Assembly: GCA_025210795.1 (NCBI GenBank)
Contig: JAOAQZ010000038.1
Span: forward strand, 19,861 to 83,860
Origin: Cohaesibacter sp.
GTDB taxonomy: Bacteria; Pseudomonadota; Alphaproteobacteria; Rhizobiales; Cohaesibacteraceae
DNA: 64,000 nucleotides
Direction of reading: 5' to 3'
Below the pieces are notes generated by a model. It was not told where the DNA came from. It did not search any database and saw nothing but the letters and a program-made list of their open reading frames with translations. Positions 1 through 8,323 of this stretch are shown piece after piece. Position 1 is the stretch's first letter, and every line of letters begins with the position of its first letter. The translations under genes were made by a program, and so were the position numbers.

Positions 1-956
1 GTAGGCAGTCCCACAGCCTCAAGATGGGCAATCACCCGATCGGTCACGGAAGGATCGCACAGGCCAAGACGCGCAGAGAATTCATGGGCCAGCACCATGC
101 CAATGGCCACCCCTTCCCCATGCACAAGGCGCTCGGCATCATAATGGGCCATGCCTTCCAGCGCATGACCAAAGGTATGGCCCAGATTGAGCAAAGCCCG
201 CTGTCCGGCTTCCCGCTCATCGGCGGCCACAACATCGGCTTTGGCCTGACAAGAGCGGGCAATCGCCTCTTCGCGCGCCGGTCCGCCCGCAAACACCTCT
301 TGCCAGTTTGCCTCAAGCCAGGCAAAAAAGCCCGGATCATTGATCAGGCCATATTTGGCAACTTCCGCATAACCGGCAGCAAAATCACGGCGCGGCAGGG
401 TATCGAGAACCGCGCTATCGGCAAGCACCAAGCTAGGCTGATGGAAAAGCCCGATCAGATTTTTGCCATGGCCGCTATTGATACCGGTCTTACCACCAAC
501 CGAGCTATCCACTTGGGAGAGCAAAGTGGTGGGCACCTGAATGAAGCGCATACCGCGCCGGATAATCCCGGCAACAAATCCGGCCAGATCCCCGATCACA
601 CCACCACCCAAGGCAACAACCAGATCACCGCGCTCAAGCCGGGTATCAAGCACCGCATCGCAAGCTTTTGTCAGCCCCTCGTAGGATTTGGTTTTCTCGC
701 CCGCTTCAAGCACAATCACATGGGTCTCGACACCAGAGGCCTCAAGGCTCTTTTGAACGGCATCAAGATGCAACCCCGCAACGGTCTTATCGGTGATAAT
801 GGCGGCCTTGGCTCCACCAAACATCTTGGCGAACAGAGGGCCCAGATTGCCCAAAAGGTTGCGCCCGATATGAATGTCATAGCTGCGCTCTCCCAGATCC
901 ACATGAACAAGACGAGAGGCATCAGGCAAAGAGGAAGAAGCGTGGGGGAGAGACAT
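1..956 (-). CDS. aroB: 3-dehydroquinate synthase, 3' end beyond the window
   Basis: Converts DAHP to 3-dehydroquinate, the second step of the shikimate pathway, using NAD and a divalent metal in the cytosol. About 318 residues are present from the ATG at 956, and the last 50-60 run off the left edge. Visible are the NAD-binding GGGVIGDLAGF (about 117-127), PTTLLSQVDSSVGGKT (about 142-157), the metal-binding Glu in AGYAEVAKYG, and the His residues of GHTFGHALEG and HGEGVAIGM. An AAGGA sequence lies about 7 bases upstream of the start. It follows aroK by 67 bp on the same strand, so the two are probably an operon. The family call is firm. Confidence 0.96.
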   Translation of the reverse strand, partial: MSLPHASSSLPDASRLVHVDLGERSYDIHIGRNLLGNLGPLFAKMFGGAKAAIITDKTVAGLHLDAVQKSLEASGVETHVIVLEAGEKTKSYEGLTKACDAVLDTRLERGDLVVALGGGVIGDLAGFVAGIIRRGMRFIQVPTTLLSQVDSSVGGKTGINSGHGKNLIGLFHQPSLVLADSAVLDTLPRRDFAAGYAEVAKYGLINDPGFFAWLEANWQEVFAGGPAREEAIARSCQAKADVVAADEREAGQRALLNLGHTFGHALEGMAHYDAERLVHGEGVAIGMVLAHEFSARLGLCDPSVTDRVIAHLEAVGLP

Positions 957-1023
957 GTTCAAGTCCTTAAGATTAGGTCAGGCAGCAGAGTGTGCGCCAT
1001 TTATTTAAAATATAAAGAAGCGA

Positions 1024-1614
1024 TCAGGAAGCGGCAGGATGCGCTTTGACATGCTCTTCAAGGCTCTCGACAACAGCGGTAACAATAGCTTCATGAGGCA
1101 CATCGCGGGACATTACCGTAAGATCAGCCTCCTCATAGACGGGATATCGCTCATCAATTAGGCGGCGCATCACCCCTTCTGGGTCAGGGTCCTGCAGCAA
1201 AGGGCGGTGGGAGCGGCGCCGGACCCGTTCCATCAGAATATCAAATTCCGCCTTCAGCCACACAGACACACCACTTTGCTTAACCACTTCGCGGGTTTGT
1301 TCATTCATCCATGCCCCGCCACCGGTTGCCAGAACCTGGCAGCCTTCTTCTATCAGGCGGGCAATAACCTTTTTCTCGCCATCGCGAAAATGGGCCTCCC
1401 CATGCTGGGCAAAGATCTCGGCAACAGACAAATTGGCGGCTGCTTCTATTTCATGATCTGCATCGCGAAACGGAACACCCAAACGATTGGCAAGGCGTCG
1501 TCCAATTGTGGTTTTACCCGCCCCCATCAAACCAACCAGAATAATGGGGCGCCCGCCAAGGGCCTCAACCAGTGCCGCCTCACGGCCAGAGGGTGCCTGC
1601 TTTTTCGAATCCAC
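1024..1614 (-). CDS. aroK: Shikimate kinase
   Basis: Phosphorylates shikimate to shikimate 3-phosphate with ATP. The 196-residue protein has the Walker A motif GLMGAGKT at residues 28-35, the substrate-binding region DADHEIE, the glycine-rich ATGGGAWM motif (GGG of the shikimate site) and the lid region around RRRSHRPLL. Length is normal for AroK with a short N-terminal extension before the P-loop. It lies directly upstream of aroB on the minus strand, the usual aroK-aroB pairing. Its promoter should sit in the 269-bp gap up to the small gene at 1884, which is read the other way. Confidence 0.96.
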   Translation of the reverse strand: MDSKKQAPSGREAALVEALGGRPIILVGLMGAGKTTIGRRLANRLGVPFRDADHEIEAAANLSVAEIFAQHGEAHFRDGEKKVIARLIEEGCQVLATGGGAWMNEQTREVVKQSGVSVWLKAEFDILMERVRRRSHRPLLQDPDPEGVMRRLIDERYPVYEEADLTVMSRDVPHEAIVTAVVESLEEHVKAHPAAS

Positions 1615-1883
1615 GTGTGTGTCCTTAGCTCATAATTCTGCCGCACCAAGTCATGGTGTCTGGTCCCCACCGGACCATACCCCTTCATTTGCTGCTTTGC
1701 GTCGGTGCTGTCAAGCAAGCAATCTGGCAGAAATCAGACAAAAGGCCACAGCAAAATGGGCAGGTGCGGAAAAAAAACTCAAAATTGTAAGAAACAATGC
1801 TAAGGTCCTATCTTTGACAAAGGCATCCAGACACCACATTTGGAAGATGGATCACATATGAACCGGTTAACTTGGGTCAACTA

Positions 1884-2027
1884 ATGCCTTCACTTATAAA
1901 ATTCTTGATTGTCTTGTTAATTCTGGCCGGAGCGGGCTATGGAGCACTGTTTGCTCTGGCAAATTTTGTCGATCCGCAACCAAAGGAAATGACCGTTCGC
2001 ATTCCTGCAAAAGATCTGAAACGCTGA
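1884..2027 (+). CDS. Small conserved single-pass membrane protein (47 aa)
   Basis: A 47-residue frame from ATG 1884 to TGA 2025-2027. It has one hydrophobic segment (about residues 4-26, beginning IKFLIVLLILAGAGYGALF) followed by a short polar tail containing VDPQPKEMTVRIPAKDL. From memory, a very similar small protein with a PxPxEMTVRIP tail sits upstream of xerD in many rhizobia, sometimes mislabelled as a histidine kinase. It precedes xerD by about 60 bp on the same strand and may be co-transcribed. The function is unknown. The tail probably lies in the periplasm or cytoplasm after a single anchor, and the topology cannot be decided from sequence alone. Confidence 0.72.
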   Translation: MPSLIKFLIVLLILAGAGYGALFALANFVDPQPKEMTVRIPAKDLKR

Positions 2028-2089
2028 TCTTTTTCCTGCCCCTTTCATTTGCACACAACCCCAAGCGCTTGAAGAAACAAGGATCCAGG

Positions 2090-3043
2090 GTGCCAAGCGA
2101 CAGCCGTCTTATCTCTCTCTATCTGGATATGCTCAGTGCCGAGCGCGGCGCGGCGCTCAATACTCTGGAAGCCTACAGGCGCGATCAGGAAGATCTGGCC
2201 GATTTTCTTCACACCAATGACACAAATCTTGAGACATGCACGATAGACACTTTGCGCGCCTATCTTGCCGAATTGGCTGAGCGCGATATCGCCACCTCCA
2301 GCATTGCCCGCAAATTATCCTCGATCCGGCAAATCTTTCGCTTTCTCTATCGTGATGGCCTGCGCGGCGATGACCCCTCAACCACATTGCAAAGCCCCAA
2401 GCGGTCGCGCCCTCTACCCAAAATCATGACGGTGGAAGAAGTGGATCGCCTGATCGAATCGGCTCGCTTCAATGCAAGCCTTGAAGGCCCGACACCCAAA
2501 CGGCAAATCCGGGCCTTACGCCTTTATGTCTTGCTCGAGGTTCTCTATGCAACGGGCCTTCGCGTCTCCGAGCTTGTGAGCCTTCCTGCAAGCGCGGCCC
2601 ATCAGGACGGACAATTTCTCTCCATCATCGGCAAAGGCAACAAGGAAAGACTGGTTCCTCTCTCCGAGCCTGCCAAAAAAGCAATGCTGGATTATCAAGC
2701 CATGCTGGCGCAGCAAGCTCCCAAAAAAGGCACGGCCAAACGACAAAACTGGCTCTTTCCCTCTTTTGGCAAAAGCGGCCATTATACCCGTCAGGCTTTT
2801 GCACGGGAGCTCAAGAGCCTTGCAGATGATGTGCATCTTGACGCTGCCTCAGTCTCACCCCATGTGTTACGGCATGCCTTTGCCAGCCATTTGCTGCAAA
2901 ACGGTGCCAACTTGCGCGCCGTTCAGCAATTGTTAGGCCATGCAGATATATCTACAACCCAGATTTACACCCATGTGCTGGATGAAAAACTGAAAGAATT
3001 GGTCGAGAACCATCACCCGCTCTCGGATAAAATCAGGACCTGA
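2090..3043 (+). CDS. xerD: Site-specific tyrosine recombinase XerD
   Basis: Resolves chromosome dimers at dif together with XerC at the septum. The GTG at 2090 is chosen because AAGGA lies 6 bases upstream; an in-frame TTG at 2069 has no such site. The 317-residue protein has an N-terminal SAM-like core-binding domain (about 1-100) and a catalytic domain. The full pentad plus nucleophile is visible: Arg158 (ATGLRVSEL), Lys182 (GKGNKERLVPL), His258 and Arg261 (HVLRHAFASHLL), His284 (LLGHADISTTQIYTH) and Tyr293. XerC cannot be excluded, but the HxLRHAFAS motif and the position near accA suit XerD in alphaproteobacteria. It lies between the small membrane gene and accA. Confidence 0.92.
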   Translation: MPSDSRLISLYLDMLSAERGAALNTLEAYRRDQEDLADFLHTNDTNLETCTIDTLRAYLAELAERDIATSSIARKLSSIRQIFRFLYRDGLRGDDPSTTLQSPKRSRPLPKIMTVEEVDRLIESARFNASLEGPTPKRQIRALRLYVLLEVLYATGLRVSELVSLPASAAHQDGQFLSIIGKGNKERLVPLSEPAKKAMLDYQAMLAQQAPKKGTAKRQNWLFPSFGKSGHYTRQAFARELKSLADDVHLDAASVSPHVLRHAFASHLLQNGANLRAVQQLLGHADISTTQIYTHVLDEKLKELVENHHPLSDKIRT

Positions 3044-3269
3044 GACTGAAAATCCGGTTTTGCTCCAATTCCTGCCAGAAAGATGGTCAAGAAGAGCGAA
3101 AGCAACAAAGAGCGCAAAAAGCAAACCTTGTTTGCTTGACACAGAGATCACAAAGGTTCAGGGTCGCGCCGACCCAAGACATAGCCTTTTTGGGGCCTGA
3201 TTGGGGGCCAATTTGGTATAAAGAGCCTGCAAGCAGGCCCAGACAGAGAAACAATCGGATTAGCCGACT

Positions 3270-4226
3270 ATGCATAGTTATCTGGAATTTGAAAAACCCG
3301 TCGCCGATCTGGAAGGCAAAGTTCAAGAATTGCTCTCCATGCAGGAAAATGGCGAGGCGGTAGATGTGGGAGACGAGATCAAGCGTCTGCAAGCCAAGGC
3401 TGAAACAGCCATGGTGGATCTCTATGCCAATCTGACCCCGTGGCACAAAACCCAGATTGCCCGCCACCCCGATCGCCCGCACTTGCGCGAATATATCAAC
3501 GGCTTAATCGAGGATTTCACACCGCTATCCGGCGATCGCAAATATTCAGATGATGAAGCTGTTCAGGCCGGTTTCGGCCTCTTCCGCGGCAAGCCTGTAG
3601 CTGTTATGGGCCACGAAAAAGGCCACGATACCGAAAGCCGCCTGCGCCACAATTTTGGCATGGCCCGTCCGGAAGGCTACCGCAAAGCTGTGCGCATTAT
3701 GGAGCTGGCCGAGCGCTTTAATCTGCCTCTCATCACCTTTGTTGACACTGCAGGGGCTTATCCCGGCATTGGCGCAGAAGAGCGCGGACAGGCAGAAGCC
3801 ATTGCCCGCTCTACCGATGCCTGCCTTGCCATGGGCACACCCAATGTCTCCGTCATTATTGGCGAAGGCGGATCCGGTGGTGCCATTGCCATTGCAGCTT
3901 CCAACAAGGTGTTCATGCTTGAGCATGCCATTTATAGCGTGATCTCCCCTGAAGGAGCAGCCTCCATTTTGTGGCGCGATTCAACCCGCGCGCAGGATGC
4001 AGCAACCAATATGAAGATCACCGCGCAGGATCTGAAAGAGTTTGGCGTCATCGACACCATAATCAAAGAGCCAGTTGGCGGTGCCCATCGCTCCCCCGAT
4101 AACGTGATTGAAGCAACCGGCACCATGATTGCTGATGCTCTGGCGGAATTTGACGGCATGTCCTCAGATGAGATCAAAAAGGCGCGCAGAGACCGCTTCC
4201 TTGCCATTGGCCGCACGCTGAAATAA
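3270..4226 (+). CDS. accA: Acetyl-CoA carboxylase carboxyltransferase subunit alpha
   Basis: With AccD it transfers the carboxyl group from carboxybiotin to acetyl-CoA, giving malonyl-CoA for fatty acid synthesis. The 318-residue length is typical. The N-terminal helix region has the family start (YLEFEKPVADLEGKVQEL), and the body carries GHEKGHDTESRLRHNFGMA-type sequence, FVDTAGAYPGIGAEERGQ and the oxyanion-hole GEGGSGGAIAIA. ATG 3270 has only a weak Shine-Dalgarno. It stands about 225 bp after xerD and ends before a strong terminator at 4280, so it may be a single-gene unit with its own promoter in that gap. Confidence 0.97.
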   Translation: MHSYLEFEKPVADLEGKVQELLSMQENGEAVDVGDEIKRLQAKAETAMVDLYANLTPWHKTQIARHPDRPHLREYINGLIEDFTPLSGDRKYSDDEAVQAGFGLFRGKPVAVMGHEKGHDTESRLRHNFGMARPEGYRKAVRIMELAERFNLPLITFVDTAGAYPGIGAEERGQAEAIARSTDACLAMGTPNVSVIIGEGGSGGAIAIAASNKVFMLEHAIYSVISPEGAASILWRDSTRAQDAATNMKITAQDLKEFGVIDTIIKEPVGGAHRSPDNVIEATGTMIADALAEFDGMSSDEIKKARRDRFLAIGRTLK

Positions 4227-4279
4227 GCGCCAGGCAAACACAGATATCCTGGCCAAAGACAAGGACCGGACAAAGATCA

Positions 4280-4306
4280 GGCGATGCAATAGCATCGCCT
4301 TTTTTG
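4280..4306 (+). terminator. Intrinsic terminator after accA
   Basis: GGCGATGC (4280-4287) and GCATCGCC (4292-4299) form a perfect 8-bp GC-rich stem around AATA and are followed by six T. It ends the accA transcript. Confidence 0.9.
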
Positions 4307-4570
4307 TGCCCTTTCGCTAAGATGGCGCGATGCCAACAGGCGAAATTTGCCTCTCTGCCCTATTCTTGCCCCACCTGATTGTCATGTGATGGGCGACAAG
4401 AAAGACGATAAGACATGACGAGAAGCAAGGCACAAGTGGGAATCAAGTGCTTGAAGGACAAGCAGGAAAAGCCTGTGGCAGTAACAGACTGTCAATCAGT
4501 TTGAGTTACCTTTCTTTAACGATGAATTGGTCGCAAGAACAAGCAAGATAACAACGTGACAGGCGAGAAC
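4307..4570. other. Gap before the L,D-transpeptidase gene
   Basis: This is the rest of the 344-bp gap between accA and the next gene, after the accA terminator. I see no convincing reading frame or RNA gene. It should hold the promoter of the L,D-transpeptidase; no clear -35/-10 pair stands out. Confidence 0.4.
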
Positions 4571-5779
4571 ATGCTCAAGACGCGCAAATGGCACATTCTG
4601 GCAACATCTATTTTGGCGCTGACTCTGGCTGCCTGCAATGCCGAGCAGTGGGGCAACAACAAGCATTTGCAACCGCTTAACAGCAAGATCAAGTCACAAA
4701 TCCGTAAAATCGGCTCAACCGAAAATGCACCCCTCTATATCCGCATTTTCAAGGAAGAAGCCGTTCTGGAAGCCTGGAAACAGACCAAAGACGGCACCTA
4801 TGCCTTGCTGAAGACCTATCCGATTTGCGCCTATTCAGGAAAAATCGGCCCCAAAAAGAAAGAAGGTGATCGTCAGGCCCCCGAAGGATTTTATGCCATC
4901 ACGCCGGGTCAGATGAATCCCAATTCCAGCTATTATCTTTCTTTCAATTTGGGCTATCCCAACAAGTTTGACCGCTCTTATGGCCGCACCGGTGCCCATT
5001 TGATGGTCCATGGGTCATGCTCGTCCCGCGGCTGCTATGCCATGGAAGACGAGCCAGTGGCAGAAATTTATGCGCTGGGACGCGAAGCCTTTGAAGGGGG
5101 CCAGAGATCGTTCAAGGTGCACGCCTTTCCGTTTCGCATGACCCCGGAAAATATGGCACGCAACCGCAACAACGAGCATTTCCCTTTCTGGGTCAATCTT
5201 AAAAATGGATACGATCATTTCCAGATCACCAAAAAGCCACCTCGGGTCGAAGTCTGCAATCGCACCTATATCTTCAATCCAGAAGGCGCAAACAGCTTTG
5301 ATGCGACAGGAAGCTGCCCCGACTACACCATAAAGCCCGATCTTTTGGCCTCTTTGCAGCAAATGCGGGCAAGCGAGGAAATTGCTTTCCAAAAAGCCAT
5401 CAAGGATCTGGAAAACAAAGCTGCAAAAAAGGAAGCAAGCGAAGCCGAAGCCATGGCCGAAGCCCAGCTTGATATTCTTGAGCGCAAGAAGCGGATTGCT
5501 GAAGGCAAAAATCCCGATGGCTTTATTGCCGGTCTTATTCAGGGCAATCCCGGCAAACCAGCAGCAACCCAAGCACCGGCAGGTGCCGGACAAATCATCC
5601 CAAGGGCCAGCAATGCAAATGCACAGGTTCAAAATCAGACCGAGCAAAGCGGCGGCGGCTTTTTCTCAAACCTGACATCCAAGCTGTCCAACCCCTTTAA
5701 GAAGACACCCCCGGCCCCGATTGGGACGCCAAGCCCAACGGCAAGCGATCTTGCCGTCACGCCAAAACCAAAGGGCTAA
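4571..5779 (+). CDS. L,D-transpeptidase-family lipoprotein (YkuD/YafK type)
   Basis: Probably an envelope enzyme acting on peptidoglycan peptides or on proteins linked to them. From ATG 4571 the 402-residue product starts with a lipoprotein signal and a lipobox LAAC (Cys22). The longer GTG start at 4556 would only add five residues. The catalytic YkuD signature is seen as His147 and Cys155 in MVHGSCSSRGCYAM; the SSRGCYAM form is typical of the YafK branch. After about residue 260 there is a long charged helix rich in Glu, Lys and Ala, then a Pro/Ala/Gln-rich low-complexity tail that is probably disordered. YafK proteins in E. coli cleave the Lpp-peptidoglycan link, so hydrolase rather than transferase activity is possible. 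It is monocistronic between two terminators. Confidence 0.85.
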   Translation: MLKTRKWHILATSILALTLAACNAEQWGNNKHLQPLNSKIKSQIRKIGSTENAPLYIRIFKEEAVLEAWKQTKDGTYALLKTYPICAYSGKIGPKKKEGDRQAPEGFYAITPGQMNPNSSYYLSFNLGYPNKFDRSYGRTGAHLMVHGSCSSRGCYAMEDEPVAEIYALGREAFEGGQRSFKVHAFPFRMTPENMARNRNNEHFPFWVNLKNGYDHFQITKKPPRVEVCNRTYIFNPEGANSFDATGSCPDYTIKPDLLASLQQMRASEEIAFQKAIKDLENKAAKKEASEAEAMAEAQLDILERKKRIAEGKNPDGFIAGLIQGNPGKPAATQAPAGAGQIIPRASNANAQVQNQTEQSGGGFFSNLTSKLSNPFKKTPPAPIGTPSPTASDLAVTPKPKG

Positions 5780-5795
5780 TTGATCAGCATTATGA

Positions 5796-5841
5796 ATAAA
5801 AAAGAGGGCCGGACATATCTTTGTCCGGCCCTCTTTTTTTA
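5796..5841. terminator. Bidirectional terminator between convergent genes
   Basis: A long stem, AGAGGGCCGGACA against TGTCCGGCCCTCT, is flanked by a run of A on the left and a run of T on the right. It can end the L,D-transpeptidase transcript on plus and the rpiR-type transcript on minus. Confidence 0.9.
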
Positions 5842-5890
5842 TCTTCACGCTGGGCGCTAAAATAGCTCCCCACAGCTTAGAGTCAGAACC

Positions 5891-6787
5891 CTAGACAAAT
5901 TTGCGGAACAATCGGGTCTGGTCAAACAGCTCTTCCAAAAGCTGCATACGATCCTTGGTGTCATCCCAGTTTTGATCTTGCACGGCTGCAATCACCGCCT
6001 CGACCACAAACATCAGCACCACAGAGCTATCCCATGCCGATGGCACTTCAATACGGCAATTAAAGCAGAAGCTTGCAACATCCGAGACCGGTGAGCTCCA
6101 CTGATCAGTAAAGAGAATAACCTGCACGCCCCTATTTTGTGCCATATGTGCCAGCTTGAGAATATCCCGCTCGTAACGGCGAATATCAAAGATGACGAGC
6201 ACATCCCCCTCTTTCATATTCAGCACATAATGGGGCCAGGTGTTGGAATTGGAGGTAATCAGGGTCACATCATCACGGATCACCTGCATATGGGTAAACA
6301 TATAATCCGCCAAAGCCCGCGAAATACGACCGCCTACGATGTGCACAGCTCGCTCCCGATCCGCCAGCAACGTCGCAACCTTGTCAAACTCGGCCACATC
6401 AATCTGGGCAAGGGTCTGGCGCATATTCTGCATCACCGATCCGGCAAACCGGTTGAGAATATGCGTATCGGGTGCGGTTTCGCTCCAGCGATCATGCTTG
6501 GCTATGGGGTCAGAAATCTTGGCTTCTAGTTCCTGATGGAGCCGGGCCTGAAATTCCGGATAGCCCTTAAATCCCAGCTTCTGCACCATACGTGCAACGG
6601 TCGGGGTCGACACTTTGGCATTTTCCGCAAGCGTCGTGATGCTGCCAAGCCCCGAGACAGGATAATTTTCAAAAAGGCTATTGGCCAATTGCCGTTCCGC
6701 ACGGGTTAAGTCATCGAAATTGCTACGCAATAACTCAGAAATTGTTTGTGTTTGATCACCCAAGATCACCTCGTTTTCCGCTTTCAA
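5891..6787 (-). CDS. MurR/RpiR-family transcriptional regulator
   Basis: A 298-residue regulator with the RpiR layout. The N-terminal helix-turn-helix (about residues 20-80) contains LTRAERQLANSLFEN, STPTVARMVQKLGFKGYPEF, typical of the family. A SIS domain (about 125-270) includes VHIVGGRISRALADYMF and the VLVIFDIRRYERDILKLA stretch. SIS domains in this family usually bind a phosphorylated sugar or other small effector. It is divergent from the amidohydrolase/TRAP/ligase genes that start at 6920, so it is likely their local regulator. The 132-bp intergenic region contains an inverted repeat that could be its site. The effector is unknown. Confidence 0.9.
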   Translation of the reverse strand: MKAENEVILGDQTQTISELLRSNFDDLTRAERQLANSLFENYPVSGLGSITTLAENAKVSTPTVARMVQKLGFKGYPEFQARLHQELEAKISDPIAKHDRWSETAPDTHILNRFAGSVMQNMRQTLAQIDVAEFDKVATLLADRERAVHIVGGRISRALADYMFTHMQVIRDDVTLITSNSNTWPHYVLNMKEGDVLVIFDIRRYERDILKLAHMAQNRGVQVILFTDQWSSPVSDVASFCFNCRIEVPSAWDSSVVLMFVVEAVIAAVQDQNWDDTKDRMQLLEELFDQTRLFRKFV

Positions 6788-6826
6788 GCTTATCCATTGA
6801 CGTACAATTTATAACAAACAAATCCA

Positions 6827-6848
6827 TTCTGAAAGGATTTTATCAGAA
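6827..6848. promoter_or_regulatory. Candidate RpiR operator in the divergent promoter
   Basis: TTCTGA (6827-6832) and TCAGAA (6843-6848) form an inverted repeat with a 10-bp spacer, between the rpiR-type gene and its divergent neighbour. A TTGACA at 6855-6860 could be a -35 element for the plus-strand operon. Binding is inferred from position and symmetry only. Confidence 0.35.
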
Positions 6849-6919
6849 ACACTATTGACAGGTCGATTAAATCTGAACAATTCTTTACAAAAAAATTTGA
6901 GGGGCAGAAAGGGACATTC

Positions 6920-7750
6920 GTGCCAGATCCGACATCATATCCTGACATCGGTAGCATCCTTGGGGCTGAAGAAGCCTCACCAGTAACAGTGCACAACCCG
7001 CAGGCAGCGGGGCCGGTGCTGCTGGTATGCGAGCATGCATCCAATGCCATCCCCGCCGGGCTGCATAATCTGGGGCTTGATGAGGAAACCCGCAAAAGCC
7101 ATGTGGCATGGGATCCAGGTGCCTTGGCAGTCTCCCTTGAGCTGGGACAATTGCTGGATGCCACCCTTGTCCACCAGAATTATTCCCGCCTTGTCTATGA
7201 TTGCAACCGCCCTCCATCCGCCGCCGATGCCATGCCTGCCCGCAGCGAGATTTTTGATATTCCGGGCAACCACTCTTTGACACAGGCGCAAAAGAACGCA
7301 CGCACGGCAGCCATCTATCACCCGTTTGAAGAAGCTCTTCAAAAGACAGTCGCAGAGCGCCTGTCAGAGGGTCGCCCTCCCATCCTTGTCACCATTCACT
7401 CTTTTACCCCTGTCTATCACGGCAAAAAGCGCGCGGTGGAACTGGGCATTCTCTATGACACAGACGACAGGCTAGGGCAGGCAATCCTTGATCAAGCCAA
7501 AAGCGAGAAGGACATGGTAATCGAAGCCAACGAGCCCTATAGCCCGACAGATGGCGTCACCCATACCTTGCAGCTCCATGCACTGCCCCATGGCCTGCTT
7601 AATGTCATGATCGAAATTCGCAATGACCTGATCGCCACCGATCAGGATCAAAAAACCATGGCAACTATTCTCTTTCGGCTGATCAGCTCGGCCCTTGCCC
7701 AGATATCCGCGCAAGACGGATCCCATTCCTTGGGGGCACAAGACAAATGA
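6920..7750 (+). CDS. N-formylglutamate amidohydrolase-family protein
   Basis: A 276-residue member of the FGase (HutG-like) family, a zinc-type amidohydrolase fold that removes an acyl group from glutamate or related compounds. Visible are LLVCEHASNAIP near residue 35, a VAWDPGA segment, the NYSRLVYDCNRPP motif and VTIHSFTPVY, all characteristic. The GTG start at 6920 is supported by GAAAGGGAC upstream. There are no other histidine-degradation genes nearby, so formylglutamate is unlikely to be the physiological substrate. Its position at the head of a TRAP/ligase/dehydrogenase cluster suggests hydrolysis of a gamma-glutamyl or N-acyl intermediate (inference). It lies 45 bp upstream of dctQ and is probably in one operon with it. 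Confidence 0.85.
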   Translation: MPDPTSYPDIGSILGAEEASPVTVHNPQAAGPVLLVCEHASNAIPAGLHNLGLDEETRKSHVAWDPGALAVSLELGQLLDATLVHQNYSRLVYDCNRPPSAADAMPARSEIFDIPGNHSLTQAQKNARTAAIYHPFEEALQKTVAERLSEGRPPILVTIHSFTPVYHGKKRAVELGILYDTDDRLGQAILDQAKSEKDMVIEANEPYSPTDGVTHTLQLHALPHGLLNVMIEIRNDLIATDQDQKTMATILFRLISSALAQISAQDGSHSLGAQDK

Positions 7751-7795
7751 CACCGATGCAATCACCAATCACCAGCCAAGCCCGGGGAGCAGATC

Positions 7796-8323
7796 GTGCC
7801 TAATGCGATAACATCCTTTGTCAGAGCCGTGAATGTGATGAACCGCTATGTCGGCACCATCGCCATGTATCTGATTTTTGTTATGATGGGGATCCTGCTC
7901 TATTCCTCCATCTCAAAGACATTTTTCACCCCCTCGATCTGGACGCTGGAAATGGCCCAGTTCGTGATGGTGGCCTATTATCTTTTGGGTGGCGGCTATT
8001 CCATGCAGCTTGATGCCCATGTGCGCATGGATCTGTTCTATGGCAGCTGGTCCCCCAAAACACGCACCATGATCGACGCCATCACCGTGCTTTTGCTGAT
8101 TTTCTATCTCGTCATGCTGCTCTATGGGGGAATTTCCTCAACCCAATATGCCCTCAAATATGGCGAGGAAAGCTATTCGGCCTGGGCCCCGAAAATGGCC
8201 CCCATTAAAATTATCATGTGCATCGGTATCTTCCTGATGCTTCTGCAAGCCATTGCCGCTTTCTTTTGTGATCTGGCCCGAACCAGAGGCGTGGATTTGC
8301 TGACTGGGGAGGATATCGGATGA
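7796..8323 (+). CDS. dctQ: TRAP transporter small permease (DctQ family)
   Basis: The small membrane subunit of a tripartite ATP-independent periplasmic transporter. The 175-residue protein has four hydrophobic segments, the first around YVGTIAMYLIFVMMGILLY, and the family-typical GGGYSMQLDAHVRMDLFY in the middle. The GTG start at 7796 follows GGGGAG. The stop overlaps the dctM start by four bases, indicating translational coupling. It couples the periplasmic binding protein to the large permease; uptake is driven by the sodium or proton gradient. The solute is unknown, although an organic acid or zwitterion is usual for the family. Confidence 0.93.
   Translation: MPNAITSFVRAVNVMNRYVGTIAMYLIFVMMGILLYSSISKTFFTPSIWTLEMAQFVMVAYYLLGGGYSMQLDAHVRMDLFYGSWSPKTRTMIDAITVLLLIFYLVMLLYGGISSTQYALKYGEESYSAWAPKMAPIKIIMCIGIFLMLLQAIAAFFCDLARTRGVDLLTGEDIG

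Noticed and set aside
24..1049. 341-residue plus-strand frame over aroB
   Set aside because: It is the antisense of aroB, which reads well on minus with all family motifs; the antisense product resembles no family I know.
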